Assembly: GCF_963576675.1 (NCBI RefSeq)
Contig: NC_088918.1
Span: forward strand, 44,611,501 to 44,675,500
DNA length: 64,000 nucleotides
Direction: 5' to 3'
Origin: Euphorbia lathyris
Taxonomy: Eukaryota > Streptophyta > Magnoliopsida > Malpighiales > Euphorbiaceae
A program made the translations under genes and the position numbers. The notes below the pieces were generated by a model. It searched no databases. It was not told where the DNA came from and saw only the letters and a list, made by a program, of their open reading frames with translations. Below, piece after piece: positions 19,330 to 30,834 of this stretch. Each line of letters begins with the position of its first letter. Within the stretch, counting starts at the first letter, position 1.

Positions 19330-21069
19330 GTTGCTTTTAGGTACCCAATTCTTTTTGGGTCCTTGCTTGTTAGGTTCAACAAGTAAAGAATCATATTTCA
19401 TTTTATGACGACACACTTAGACAGTGTGTCCATTCTTTCCACAGAAGTCACATCTGACCTTCCGTTTAGGATGTCTCACTGACTGGTCAGCACCCCAGTG
19501 CTGAGCGTGCCAACACACCTTTGTGGTGTGTCCTTTCTTCCCACAGAAGTTACACTGGACATTCCGCTGAGGATTCCATCTCTGCTGACTAGTACTTCGG
19601 TACTCAGTGTTCAGAGGATTATTTCTTTTATTCGGAACCTTAAGTTGGTTCTGAATTGATATGACGTCCTTCCTCAGTTTCTTAGAATCTGATTGGACCT
19701 CAGTGACAAACTTTTGCATGATTTCTACATTACTATGCAAAATCGAAGTGTCCTGGAGAATATATCGAAGGTCACTCAGTTTGACCTCCTCAACCTCGTC
19801 ACATCGCCTGCTGAGTGCTCTAACCTTTTTATTACACTTTTTGACAAGTGTATAAAGGTCACTCAGGGCATTAACCATTTCATTTCTGAGCAAGGGTAGT
19901 GATATTACCTCAGTTGAGTGTTCCTCATCGTCAGATGCAATGGAGGGGTCAGCATGCTCAGAAACACAAGGCTCAGCAAGCTCATCTGCCATGAAGTAGA
20001 TCTTTGCTGACTCAGTGGCATCAGCTTCAGATGATGAAGAATCATCACTATCACTCCAGGTTGCCACCATTGCCTTCTTGTCGTTCTTCCTTTCTTTCCT
20101 CAGCGTGGGATAGCTTGACTTGATATGGCCAGTTTGATGACATTCAAAGCATGTAATGGGCTTTCAGCTGTCCTTCTTGTACTTGTTGTCGTTGGAGTCA
20201 GCTTTGTACTTATCAAACTTCTTGTAAGGCTTCTTAGAATATTTGTCATTCTTTTTGAACAGCCTTTTCATCTTTCTAGTGAACATAGCCATTTCTTCAT
20301 CGTCTGTTGAGCTCCCATCAGTGGAGTCAGCTTTCATGACAAGAGACTTTTGCTTCTTGTCTTCAGACTTTTCCTTCACCTCGAAATTCTTCATTGAGAT
20401 CTCATGGGTCAGCAATGAGCCAATGAGTTCATCATACTTGTAGGTGGTTAAGTCTTGAGCTTCCTCAACAACATTTTTCTTTGCTTTCCAGCTTTTAGGA
20501 AGACTCTTAAGAATCTTCTTGACTTGCTCTTCCTCAGTGAAGATCTTTCCAAGTCTCTTGAGCTCGTTGATGATGTTTGTGAACCTTGCGTTCATGTCAG
20601 AGATTCCTTCATCATCATTCATTTCGAACAGCTCGTACAACCTCATGTGCTGGTTGACTTTGGATTCCTTCACCTTGTTGGTTCCTTCATAGGTAACCTC
20701 GAGCTTCTTCCAGATCTCCTGCGCTGACTCACAACCTAAAATCTTCTTGTATTCTGCAGCATCTAACGCACAGTGAAGCATGTTTATAGCCGAAGCATGA
20801 TTTTGTAGCTTCTTGTGATCATCCTCTGTCCATCTAGTCTCAGCTTTGACAACCGTTTGGCCATCAATAGTTTCAACAGGAACAAATGGGCCTTGGACTA
20901 TAGATAGCCATGCGCTCATGTTTGTTGCCTGAATGAAATTTTTCATTCTATTCTTCCAAAAGGTATAGTTAGACCCGAAGAATAGAGGAGGCCGAGTTAT
21001 GGACAGACCCTCATGCAGAATCTGAGTTGTCAGATTTCCTGGGAGAAACCGAGTGCTGTTCTCAGCCAT
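19330..21069 (-). pseudogene. Element F gag (UBN2/DUF4219 type), two premature stops
   Basis: One frame from the ATG at 21069 to the gag end near 19340 (W-V-P-K-S). It is broken by TGA at 20164-20166 and TAA at 19417-19419. The N-terminal part has the DUF4219-like motif Y-T-F-W-K-N-R-M and the UBN2 region A-Q-E-I-W-K-K-L-E-V-T-Y-E-G. A lysine-rich stretch precedes a first zinc knuckle (C-F-E-C-H-Q-T-G-H with Tyr replacing the last Cys) and two more knuckles (C-N-F-C-G-K-K-G-H and C-D-F-C-G-K-N-G-H). The TAA falls inside the last knuckle at what is a lysine in the preceding one. Nucleocapsid function would be RNA binding. A related + strand gag is at 60745-62300. Confidence 0.85.
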
Positions 21070-21117
21070 AGTGGGGATCAGCTCAAGGTAGTTAAACCTT
21101 GCACAGTGAGCTTTTAA

Positions 21118-21129
21118 GCTCTGATACCA
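21118..21129 (-). promoter_or_regulatory. Primer-binding site of element F
   Basis: The minus strand reads TGGTATCAGAGC (initiator tRNA-Met complement), directly inside the 5' LTR at 21132. Confidence 0.9.
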
Positions 21130-21131
21130 CT

Positions 21132-22456
21132 TGTTGGTCCCTTATAACGTGACAAGTTAGTTCCAAGGGGGGGATAGGAACTATTTAAAATTTTGTCCAT
21201 TGAGGCTGACTTCTTTTCGTATGAAAAGGATTACACAGCGTCACTAAGTAGATTCAAGACACAAGCTTAGTCAACTTGTGACTAAGTCTACTTCATTACT
21301 TGAGTTAGGAAATAACACTTAGAGTCTATTCCTGAACTCAGCTTCTTAGTAAACTTAACTCAGCGTGAGCTCTTTACTTAGTCAGTTTTTCACAGCAAGC
21401 AATATATATTAAAGGAGTTTAAGGGTTGGAAAGATATTACTCAGCAGACTTATCCTGGTTCGGCCTCTCCGCCTACGTCCAGTCCCCGGAACTCGTTCCG
21501 AGCTTTTTGAATTCTCTACTGAGCTCTTTAAAGGTAGAGCACGAAACCTTTTACAAATAGAAGCTGAGTATAACAAGAGTACCTTCCTCTATACCTCTAC
21601 TCACTCCTATATCTACGCTGAGTACTATAACCGAGTACTCAGCCTCTCCTTTCTATTCTTCTAGAAATGATAAAGTGTTTGTCCTAAACAACGATTGCTA
21701 AGACACTTTAGATGATTGGAAATCACTCTAGACTTTTACACAATAATATGGAAATTGGTGTAAGGTATTTGCTTTGCTTTTCTCACAGAATCTTCGAGTC
21801 TGAATTTGGTCAGCGTTTCGACTGCTTGAAGTTCTGTATGGATTGAAGCAAATGGATGGCCTTTATATAGTGACATTTGAGGCACCTAGTCATTTCGAAT
21901 TTCGAAATAACCGTTGGAGGGAAACGGCTTCCTGTCGTTGTCACTCTGGGCGTGCTCAGCGTCGTTGGCCAATAGGATTCACGCATCTTCTGTCTTCGTC
22001 AGTCTTTGGCAGAATGTTTCGACATTTAAGGAAAAGTCCACGAGACAGCTTTCTGCGCCTTCTGAACTTTTCCCAAAGTAGAAATACTTTGTCTAGAAGT
22101 TGAACATTGCCTGCCGCTGTCCAGACTGCTTTGTCGTCCAACTCATCAGCTTCTTCTTGAAGCTTTTGCCACTAAGGCTTCTCGATCCTTCTCTTGGTGA
22201 GTCATCGTTTTAGTTGATTTAGCTTCGTTTTGAACTCTTGGGCCGAATGGTCTTGATGTGTTGACTTGGGCTTGACTTCCACTTTATGGGCCTTTGGGCT
22301 TTTTAATCTCAATGTCTTATACACAATTAAACTCAACATTGAACAAACACATTAGTGTAATAAATCAAAGTATTTTAAATTTAATGTGTTAGAATATTTT
22401 TAGCATTACTTAAATAATTTTGTCAAATCAAAATCATGTGGAAAGGTATTTGGACA
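21132..22456 (-). mobile_element. 5' LTR of element F, with TATA box
   Basis: 1325 bp, ends TGTTGGTCCC and TTTGGACA on the plus strand. A minus-strand TATA box, CTATATAAAG, lies at 21862-21871. Confidence 0.85.
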
Positions 22457-22461
22457 CTATC

Positions 22462-24103
22462 TACTGTTGCAATCGTAGTGCCCACAACTCTTACTCCGAG
22501 TTCCCGAGCACAAAACAAAACACAATTCAAAAGATGATTAGAACTCAACCGTATAAAAGCAACCAAAGCAGATTGCCTCTAATAAATCAACACAAGATCA
22601 AGGATAAGAGAAAGAGATGAAAAAATTAATTGAACGGAAGCAAGCGGTGAAGAATCGATCCTTTACGGTAGGGGGCCAAATTTTCTCTCTCCCGGGATTG
22701 CTTGGCATAGCCGAAATTCTCATGAGGGGGGTATATATATTCTCTCCCATCTAAACCCTAGTCAGATAGAATTAGGTTACTGAATAAGAATTTAATTCGG
22801 AATAAAATTCTTATTGTTATTATCTATAATTATATTTAATTACAAAGATAATAATAACCTATTGATAGGATAATAATATGAGCAATTTAATCTCATTAAA
22901 CCTCCTAACTTACTTATCCCATAATTAATTTAAGTCATAATCTAATTATAATTGTTTAAATTAAATTAATTTGTTTATGTATTAATTATACATAAATCGC
23001 CCCCCATACTACTGGGCCTTAGTGGACTCAGTTGGGCTTCCGTCAATTAATTAACATTTGTTTCTCTTTTGGGTTCCAAGTCTTATGTGTGACCCATTAG
23101 GTTCTTATTACTTCTAGCCGTATGCAACTATTAAATTAATTTTCTCAGAATTATATTAAATCTTTGCATAATGGAATGAGTACGTGAACTGTGATTGGCA
23201 GATCCGAAACATTCCCCCAGAGCTATAAGAAGACAGATTGATTCTGTCGTTGACCTTTCCGTATTAGTTACAGTATAATTCGATCCTTTGTCAACTACAT
23301 CCTTGAGCTGAATCTTATGACTATGGGCAATGTCAAGTCACATATAGAGAGATGTTTGTTTTACTTGTACAGGCCGAGTTAACTCCAATTAGATAGGTTA
23401 AGTGAAATCTGCATTTCAAGTCTTAAGCTATCACCTTGCAAGGATTTAGAGTTAAGTCTTCCACAAGCGATCCTTGGACGTATCTCCCATTTATCAGGAG
23501 TGACAAATGCTCAATCCAATGTATAACTATCCTGTAATTACTTCCTGTGATACCCAACGTCTGCCGTACACACCCCAGAGTCATCCCTATTATGGATCAT
23601 GTTACAACAGGATCAAAGTATCACATTCCATAATCAAGAATCACTAATTAACATTCCTTTGAGTCTTAGGATTACTTATACCTATTAAAACCAATAAGAT
23701 GAACAGGTGACAAGGATAAATCTACCCATTCTGTTATCTCAAGTCGGGTCCCCAATCCTAATGAACTCCATTCATTGGATCCATGTAACTGTCCAGATAT
23801 TTGCATATCTGAAGCTTGTGAGATCAGCTCTCTGTCTCTACAGAAAACATTGTTACATGCAAGTCTCAACAGTGTTATATCAATCCCTATTCAAAACATA
23901 TCACTTGACTTGGGGTTGCTTTAGGTTTATTAGTTTATTATAATGTTTCGTCTCACTTCATGCTTGTATGAACACTTTATAATCACTTTAAATAAACTCA
24001 GGGATTTCCTTTTATTAGACTTATTTAGTTCTTTAAAGGAGGTTGCTTTTATACAGTTATGAAACCATATCTTATTAAAACAAATGATATAAAGAACAAT
24101 TCA
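22462..24103 (-). mobile_element. Continuation of copia A 5' LTR
   Basis: Resumes after the CTATC duplication with tactgttgcaatcgtagtgc, matching the A 3' LTR from about 9748 onward. It runs colinear to gatataaagaacaattcat and stops there; the last 55-65 bp of LTR are missing and repeat X follows. Confidence 0.85.
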
Positions 24104-24656
24104 TTCATTGGATGAAACCTCAATATATAGTTATTTTCATGTCCGTCCACAACAATATAAGCCACATAGCGGGTTCCGTTATTTCGGAGCACCATCATGT
24201 CATCCTCAATAACTCAGACATAAATTTGATCATAATCTACAGATTTAGCATACTATAAACAATCATTAATGGATGAAAATACTTCATTGATAAACAGTAA
24301 ACTTACAGTCACGGTTTATGGCTGGCTAGGCTTGCAAAAGTGACTACTCACTCATTCTCATGAGTGAATAGCTTGTTCTATTGAAATATTCCTTCCGACA
24401 AAATAAAAGTGCAGAGAATAAAAAGGTGGCTGAAAAACGAGGTGGTGTCAACCTTAAGCTACATTATAATGTATTTATAGGCAGCAAAATGAACCCTAAA
24501 ACAATGGATACAAAAAGTACTAAAACACTATTTCAAGGACAATGAAATCAACACCCTCCACTTGGCACAAGATGGATGCCGCCTTGCAGTCCACATTCTC
24601 ATCTCTCCTTTGTCTTGCCTGACCCGCGCGTTAATCTGTAACCCGCCAATTTGACC
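24104..24656. repeat. Repeat X, copy 1, right part
   Basis: Colinear with 43630-44182 and ending at the same CCAATTTGACC. Compared with copy 2 about 25 bp are missing at the junction with copia A. On the minus strand it has a TATA-like CCTATAAATACATT. It contains the partial palindrome actcattctcatgagtga. No open frame; class unknown. Confidence 0.7.
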
Positions 24657-25212
24657 CTGAAAACAAATACCTCAGTGCAGCATGGTCAGTGTATACAATA
24701 ATTTTGGAAAGCACCAAGTACGAACGAAACTTGTCAAGTGCAAAAATCACAGCTAATAACTCTTTTTCTGTGGTAGTGTAATTTAATTGTGCGCCATTAA
24801 GAGTTTTACCCACTTTTTGACCTAAGCATGCACCTACAGCCGTGTCACTGGCATCACACATAAGCTCGAATGGTAAATCCCATTTGGGACTAACCATGAT
24901 GGGAGCTTTAATGAATTTGTCTTTTAAAGTGTTAAAAGAATCAAGACATTCAGGTGTGAAAACAAAATTTGCATCCTTTAGCAACAGTTGGGTCATAGGC
25001 CTAGCAATTTTAGAAAAATCTTTAATAAAGCGCCTATGAAAGCCAGCATGGACTAAAAAGCTCCTAACTACTTTAACATTGGAAGAAGGAGGTAATTTTT
25101 CAATGACCTCGATTTTAGCAGGATCTACCTCAATCCCTTTCCGTGACACCTTATGCCCTAAAACTATACACTCAGTGACCATGAATTGACACTTTTCCCA
25201 ATTTAGGATCAA
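24631..25212 (-). pseudogene. Element J: RT thumb and RNase H, truncated
   Basis: The frame starts with L-N-W-E-K-C-Q-F and V-L-G-H-K-V-S, the C-terminal RT region of gypsy pol. It continues to the RNase H-like stretch C-D-A-S-D-T-A-V-G-A, T-E-K-E-L-L-A-V and Y-T-D-H-A-A-L-R-Y-L. It breaks off after Y-L-F: the remaining residues and stop come from repeat X. A frameshift at about 25213-25230 separates it from the upstream protease-RT frame. Confidence 0.8.
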
Positions 25213-25230
25213 GTAAGTGTCGTCACATCT

Positions 25231-26856
25231 TTACAACATTAATCCTAGGTTATGCAAACAGCTATCAAAAGTAGTCTGAAATACAGAAAAATCATCCATA
25301 AAGACCTCCATGAACTCTTCTATCATATCAGAAAAAATAGTTGCCATACACCTCTGAAATGTAGCAGGTGCATTACATAACCCAAAGGGCATCCGTCTAT
25401 ATGCAAATGTTCCAAAAGGGCAAGTGAAAGTGGTCTTTTCCTGATCGTCAGGATCCACTGTTATTTGCATATAGCCCGAATACCCATCCACACAACAGAA
25501 GAAAAACTTACCTGCCATACGTTCAAGCATCTGATCAATGAACGAAAGAGGGAAATGATCCTTCCTAGTGGCATCGTTCAATTTCCTGTAGTCCACGCAC
25601 ATTCGCCACTCAGTAGTTTTCCGCACCGGAATTAGTTCATTCTTCCCATTCAATGTCACTGTTGTGCCGCCCTTCTTTGGCACCATATGCACGGGACTCA
25701 CCCATTGGCTGTCGGAAATTGGATAGATCATCCCTGCATCAAGCAATTTGATGACCTCAGCCTTCACTACTTCTTTCATTTTGGGGTTGAGTCTTCTCTG
25801 TGGTTGGGCAGTCGGCTTCACTTTATCCTCCATGTAGATCCGGTGTTCACAAAGAGACGGACTGATTCCCTTGATGTCAGACATTTGCCACCCAAAGGCT
25901 CCTTTGTGCTTTCTCAACACCTCCACCAAACGATCTTCCTCAGAACCTGTGAGTTCAGCAGAAATAATTACAGGTAAATGGATAGGAGGTGCTAAAAATA
26001 CGTATTTTAAATGTGCAGGTAGAGGTTTGAGATCGAGGGTTGGTGGTTCTTCAATTGAGGTCTTAGGCCTCATCTTGGTTTCTCTGTCTAGGAGCTCATC
26101 GTATCGGGACCAATTACATCCCTCTTTCCCTTCTGCCTCAATTTCCAGATCCGATGGCTCTTCCTCCTCTAGTTCAATATTCAAATTCTTGTCTTCAATT
26201 TCCTGGAAAGCATTCTCAACCAAGGAGGCAGTTAGGCTCAGAAAATTACAACATTCATCATCAACAGGAAATTTCATAGATTTTAAAATATTGAATTCTA
26301 CTTCCTTATTTTGCAATCGGAGGATCAGTTTACCCCCTTCAACATCGATTAGTGTCCTCCCAGTGGCAAGGAAAGGCCTCCCTAATAAGATAGGGACCTG
26401 ATCATCTTCTTCAATATCCATGATCACAAAGTCAGCTGGAAAGATGAATTGGTCTACCTTGACCAAAAGGTCTTCTACCACTCCAATCGGACGCCTTATC
26501 GGCCTATCAGCCAGCTGAATTGTGACTGATGTAGGTTTCGGATCTCCCATTCCTAATTTCCTATAAACAGACAAATGCATTAGATTAATGCTTGCACCAA
26601 GATCACATAAAGCACGTTTAAAGTGAACTTTGCCTATTGTACAAGGGATGCTAAAACTACTAGGATCCTTAGATTTTTTTGGTAATGGATTTGTTAGCAT
26701 TGCAGAACACTCCTGGCTTAGCATTACAGTTTCATGATCTCCTAATTTTCTCTTCTTAGAGATCAGTTCTTTCAAAAAAATTCCATACACAGGCATATTC
26801 TCAAGAAGTTCAAGAAACGGGAGGTTAATTTCTATTTTTTTAAAAACATTTAACAT
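25231..26856 (-). pseudogene. Element J: aspartic protease and reverse transcriptase
   Basis: 541-aa frame. The protease region has A-L-C-D-L-G-A-S-I-N-L-M (catalytic D; D-L-G-A is common in Athila-type proteases) and I-L-L-G-R-P-F-L. An acidic linker follows, then RT with M-V-P-K-K-G-G, W-R-M-C-V-D-Y-R-K-L-N, F-F-C-C-V-D-G-Y-S-G-Y, F-G-L-C-N-A-P-A-T-F-Q and the catalytic F-M-D-D-F. Catalytic residues are present, but the frame ends at a shift before the RT thumb. Gypsy RT copies element RNA from the tRNA primer. Confidence 0.9.
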
Positions 26857-26869
26857 CTTGGAATAATCC

Positions 26870-27174
26870 TTATCTAACTTAGCTCTTATAGAAGTAGGAT
26901 AAGGCTAGGTAACTTGTGTTGGTTGTACGGCAGTATCAGCAATTAAATTGGGATCAGAAGCACTTACCTAGGGAGCAGACGGGGTGGATGTAATATTATC
27001 AGGAATGGGATTAGACACCTCGTCTTGCTGACGCACCAAGTCTGGTGCATTTACCTGTGTTCCGCTCCTAAGCGTGATTACTCGTGCTTCCACCTCTACA
27101 AATTTACTGATCTGTGTTTGAGGACTTTGGCAGAAAGCTTCATTGTGTGCCAACCTGCCTTCCATAGTGCTCAG
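26870..27174 (-). pseudogene. Element J gag, C-terminal part (left of copia B)
   Basis: Contains the I-T-L-R-S-G-T-Q motif found in Athila-type gag-pol just ahead of protease. It directly continues the gag frame interrupted at 36582: taking out copia B and one copy of the 5-bp target duplication restores the frame. Confidence 0.75.
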
Positions 27175-29009
27175 TATTGGGGTTTAGTGTCCTATAGACA
27201 ATTGTTCCAGGATATAAACCTAATGTAAATGAATTGTTCTTTATGTCATTTGTTTTAATAAGATATGGTTTCATAACTGTATAAAGGCAACCTCTTTTAA
27301 AGAACTAAATAAGTCTAATAAAAGGAAATCCCTAAGTTTATTTAAAGTGATTATAAAGTGTTCATACAAGCATGAAGTGAGACGAAACATTATAATAAAC
27401 TAATAAACTTAAAGCCACCCCACCCCAAGTCAAGTGATATGTTTTGAATAGGGATTGACATAACACTGTTGAGACTTGCATGTAACAATGTTTTCTATCG
27501 AGACAGAGAGCTGATCTCACAAGCTTCAGATATGCAGATATCTGGCCAGTTACATGGATCCAATGAAAGGGGTTCATTAGGATTGGGGACCCGACTTGAG
27601 ATAACAGGATGGGTAGATTTATCCTTGTCACTTGTTCATCTCATTGGTATTAATAGGTATAAGTAATCCTGAGACTCAAAGGAATGTTAATTAGTGATTC
27701 TGGATTATGGAATGTGATGCTTCGATCCTGTTGTAACACGATCCGTAACAGGGATGACTTTGGGGTGTGTACGGCAGACGTTGGGTATCACAGAAAGTAA
27801 TTGCAGGATAGTTATACATTGGATTGAGCATTTGTCACTCTTGATAAATGGGAGATACGTCCAAGGATCGCTTGTGGAAGACTTAACTCTAAATCCTTGC
27901 AAGGTGATAGCTTAAGACTTGAAATGCAGATTTCACTTAACCTATCTAATTGGAGTTAACTCGGCCTGTACAAGTAAAACGAACGTCTCGCTATATATGA
28001 CTTGACATTATCCATAATCATAAGATTCTGTTCAAGGATGTAGTTGATGAAGGATCGAATTATACTGTAACTAATACGGAAAGGTCAACGACAGAATCAA
28101 TCTGTCTTGTTATAGCTCTGGGGGAATGTTTCAGATCTGCCAATCACAGTTCGCGTACTCATTCCGTTATACAAAGATTGAATATAATTTTAAGAAATTA
28201 ATTTAATAGTTGTATACGGCCAGAAGCAATAAGAACCTAATGGGTCATACATAAGACTTGGAACCTAAAAGAGAAACAGATGTTAATTAATTGACGGAAG
28301 CCCAACTGAGTCCACTAAGGCCCAGTAACAAGGGGGGCGATTTATGTGTTATAACATATAAAGCAATTAATTTATTTTTAAACAATTATAATTAGATTAT
28401 GATTATGAATTAAATTAATTATAGGATAAATAAGTTAGGAGGTTTAATGATATTAAATTGCTTCTAATTATTATCCCATTAATAAGTTATTATTATCTTT
28501 ATATTTAGGTATAATTATAGATAAGAACAATAAGAGTTTTATTCCGAATTAAATTCTTATTCAGTAACCTAATTCTATCTGACTAGGGTTTAGATGGAAG
28601 AGGCTATATAAACCCCCCTTAGCTGAGAATTTTGGCCAACACAAGCAACCCCGGGAGAGAGAAAAATCGACCCCTACCACAGTGGATCAACTCTTCACCA
28701 CTTGCTTCTGATCAATTGATTTTTCATCTCTTTCTTTTATTCCTTGATCTTGTGTTGATTAATTAGAGGCAATCTACTTTGATTGCTATTATACGGTTGA
28801 GTTCTAACTACGTTTGATTTGTGTTTTTGTTTTGTGCTCGTGAACTCGGATTAAGAGTTGAGGACACTTCGATTGCAACAGTAGATAGTTCATCAAAAGG
28901 TATTTCCTTCTATCACTCTTTATATGAAATAACGATTAACGGATCTTGGCTAAGGAAATAGGTTAAAAAATTTATATTTCCGCTGGCAAACGTTTGCCTA
29001 TTTCCTTCA
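27175..29009 (+). mobile_element. 5' LTR of copia B
   Basis: Begins TATTGGGGTTTAGTGTCC, ends CTATTTCCTTCA. A TATA box, GGCTATATAAAC, is at 28603-28613. No coding content. Confidence 0.9.
28604..28612 (+). promoter_or_regulatory. TATA box of copia B LTR
   Basis: CTATATAAAC, repeated in the 3' LTR at about 36175-36183 in the same context (aagaggctatataaacccccc). Confidence 0.65.
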
Positions 29010-29010
29010 G

Positions 29011-29022
29011 TGGTATCAGAGC
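29011..29022 (+). promoter_or_regulatory. Primer-binding site of copia B
   Basis: TGGTATCAGAGC, one base after the 5' LTR end; complementary to initiator tRNA-Met. Confidence 0.95.
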
Positions 29023-29337
29023 TTGCGTTAAATCCGTTATTTCATATATGAAAATTAAAAGTTTTTTCAATCAGATTGAATAAATATTTATTTTTAGGTT
29101 AATTAACAAAACTGTTTTGATTAATTAATTTTAAACATAAATAAGTTTTAATTAATTGTTACTTAAAATTGATTATGCATATGTTCCTAATTATTTTGGT
29201 TGATAATCATTATAACAAAAATCTATTTGTTTTATAGTTAGATTAATAAAAGTTAGTTTTATTAATTCTAAAGATAAAACAGAAAATCTTAAAAGCTTTT
29301 CTAATATTCTGAAAATCGTTTTAAAACCGTTTTAAAA

Positions 29338-29376
<39 letters not shown>

Positions 29377-30834
29377 AAAAAAAAGGGAACAGTAGTCCAG
29401 GTTGTGCCGTAAGGTAGCGGCGACCAGCCGCGGCGCTGTTGCCAAACGACAACAGCGTTTTGGTTTTGGGCCCCTTTGTGGGCCCGACTCGAATGGATAC
29501 CTATTTGTTTTAAAACCGTTTTAAAATAAAATAGTTTTTAAATATATTTATATATGTAAGTTTCAGAAATAAATAGTTTTCTGTTTTGATTATCGAATAA
29601 AAGAATTTATTTAAAAGTTTGTTTTACTTATTTGTAAATCAAAGATGTTAAATGAATTAAAACAAAATAACCGGGATATGCATAACAAAAGGTTTTGTAT
29701 AGTTATATTGATCTAATATGTAATTGTTACATTTTAATTAGATTAGATATAGAAGATATGAAACTGATAGAATTAAAATTGGATGAAAGTTAATTTGATA
29801 AGTTAATGTAATTAACCTAAATATTACATAAATACTTTATATAATCAACCAATTAAATTTATTTAATTGAGTCTATGCATGGTTGGAGTTATGGACATAT
29901 TTGGACCATCTATTTAGTCTTTTGGTATTTTGGAAATAGGACCTGCGTGTCGTGCCTCTATCTATTGTAATTTCTCCTCTCATCTAATTCGCTTCAAGTT
30001 AATTGAAGTTTTCTTTAGTAGTATAGAAAGTAATATTGATGTAATTTCAAGGCGCCATGGAGAAGATGGAGGACCTAAAAGAGAAATATGTAATAGTTAG
30101 TATTTCCATAGGTTTGACCTTTTATTCTGTTTCTGGCTCAACGGAATAATTTAGATAATATGTCCATAACGCCAATGTATATTGTATGTGTCTTGTGTAT
30201 GCTAAAGCAAATCAAAACTAGGTTAGATTATGAGACTTAAAATAAAAATCCCTCACTAATTAAAAGTTAAGTAAATAAGCAAGTTATTAAAATCGGTTGC
30301 CCCTTCCTAATATTATAATTCAGCCGGCAGTACTGGGGGCCTTTGGGTTGTTGAGTAAACTCAAGCTCGGGGTCTTATGGTAACACCTGAATTATCGAAG
30401 ATCGTTTTCATGAATACGGGGTAATACTTAAATTAGATTATGATAATTGGATGGGTAAACTCATGTTGTCATAAACTAATGGGCAATACGGTTGGGATTA
30501 ATATGAATACATATTAGTTACTAATGTGGTTAGTAACCCAATAACCTAGGAATCACATTGTTGATGTGATTGATTGTACGAATCTACCTAACGAATGTGA
30601 CTAGCTTGTTGAGTAAACTCAAGGTGAAATTTTAGGAGTTAGGATCCTAGCTCATTAAAGGATTTGTGAAATTCTTCGAATTAATATGGAGGGCTATTAA
30701 TTTGGCAAAATAGTGGGAGCAATTTAAAATGAATTAAAAGGCCTATAATTTTAGATTGATATACTTTAAAGCAAATGAATAACATACGTTTACTCTTTCT
30801 CACTCTCGGGTTAAATTAAAACACTCCTAAAATC
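29023..30834 (+). other. 5' leader of copia B
   Basis: Untranslated 1.8 kb. A (TA)n run at 29340-29373 is followed by a GC-rich island with stems CGCTGTTG/CAACAGCG (29434-29457) and GGGCCC/GGGCCC (29468-29485). Otherwise AT-rich with no coding frame. Confidence 0.7.

Larger units (their letters stand above)
17366..22456 (-). mobile_element. SIRE-like Ty1/copia element F, nested in A's 5' LTR and internally deleted
   Basis: Flanked by the 5-bp target duplication CTATC (17361-17365 and 22457-22461). Both outer ends are the expected TG...CA. The 5' LTR is complete (21132-22456, 1325 bp) and is followed by a TGGTATCAGAGC primer site at 21118-21129. The 3' LTR retains only about 534 bp (17366-17899), then joins the region just after integrase. 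RT, RNase H, polypurine tract and about 790 bp of LTR are therefore gone. Integrase features (F-G-C-K-C-F, E-A-I-F-L-G-Y-S, S-K-A-Y-R-V-F-N) match SIRE/Maximus copia elements. Confidence 0.85.
9621..24103 (-). mobile_element. Ty1/copia element A, with a nested SIRE-like insertion
   Basis: 3' LTR 9621-11453 (1833 bp), internal region 11454-17237, 5' LTR starting 17238. The 5' LTR is split by element F (17366-22456) and resumes at 22462. Its outer end is missing about 55-65 bp: it stops near 24103 instead of reaching ...ACACTAAACCCCAACA. Belongs to the same family as B and C (LTR start TGTTGGGGTTTAGTGTCC on its own strand, primer site TGGTATCAGAGC, gag start M-T-K-T-N-L). Because the outer right end is lost, no target duplication can be shown. 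Confidence 0.85.
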
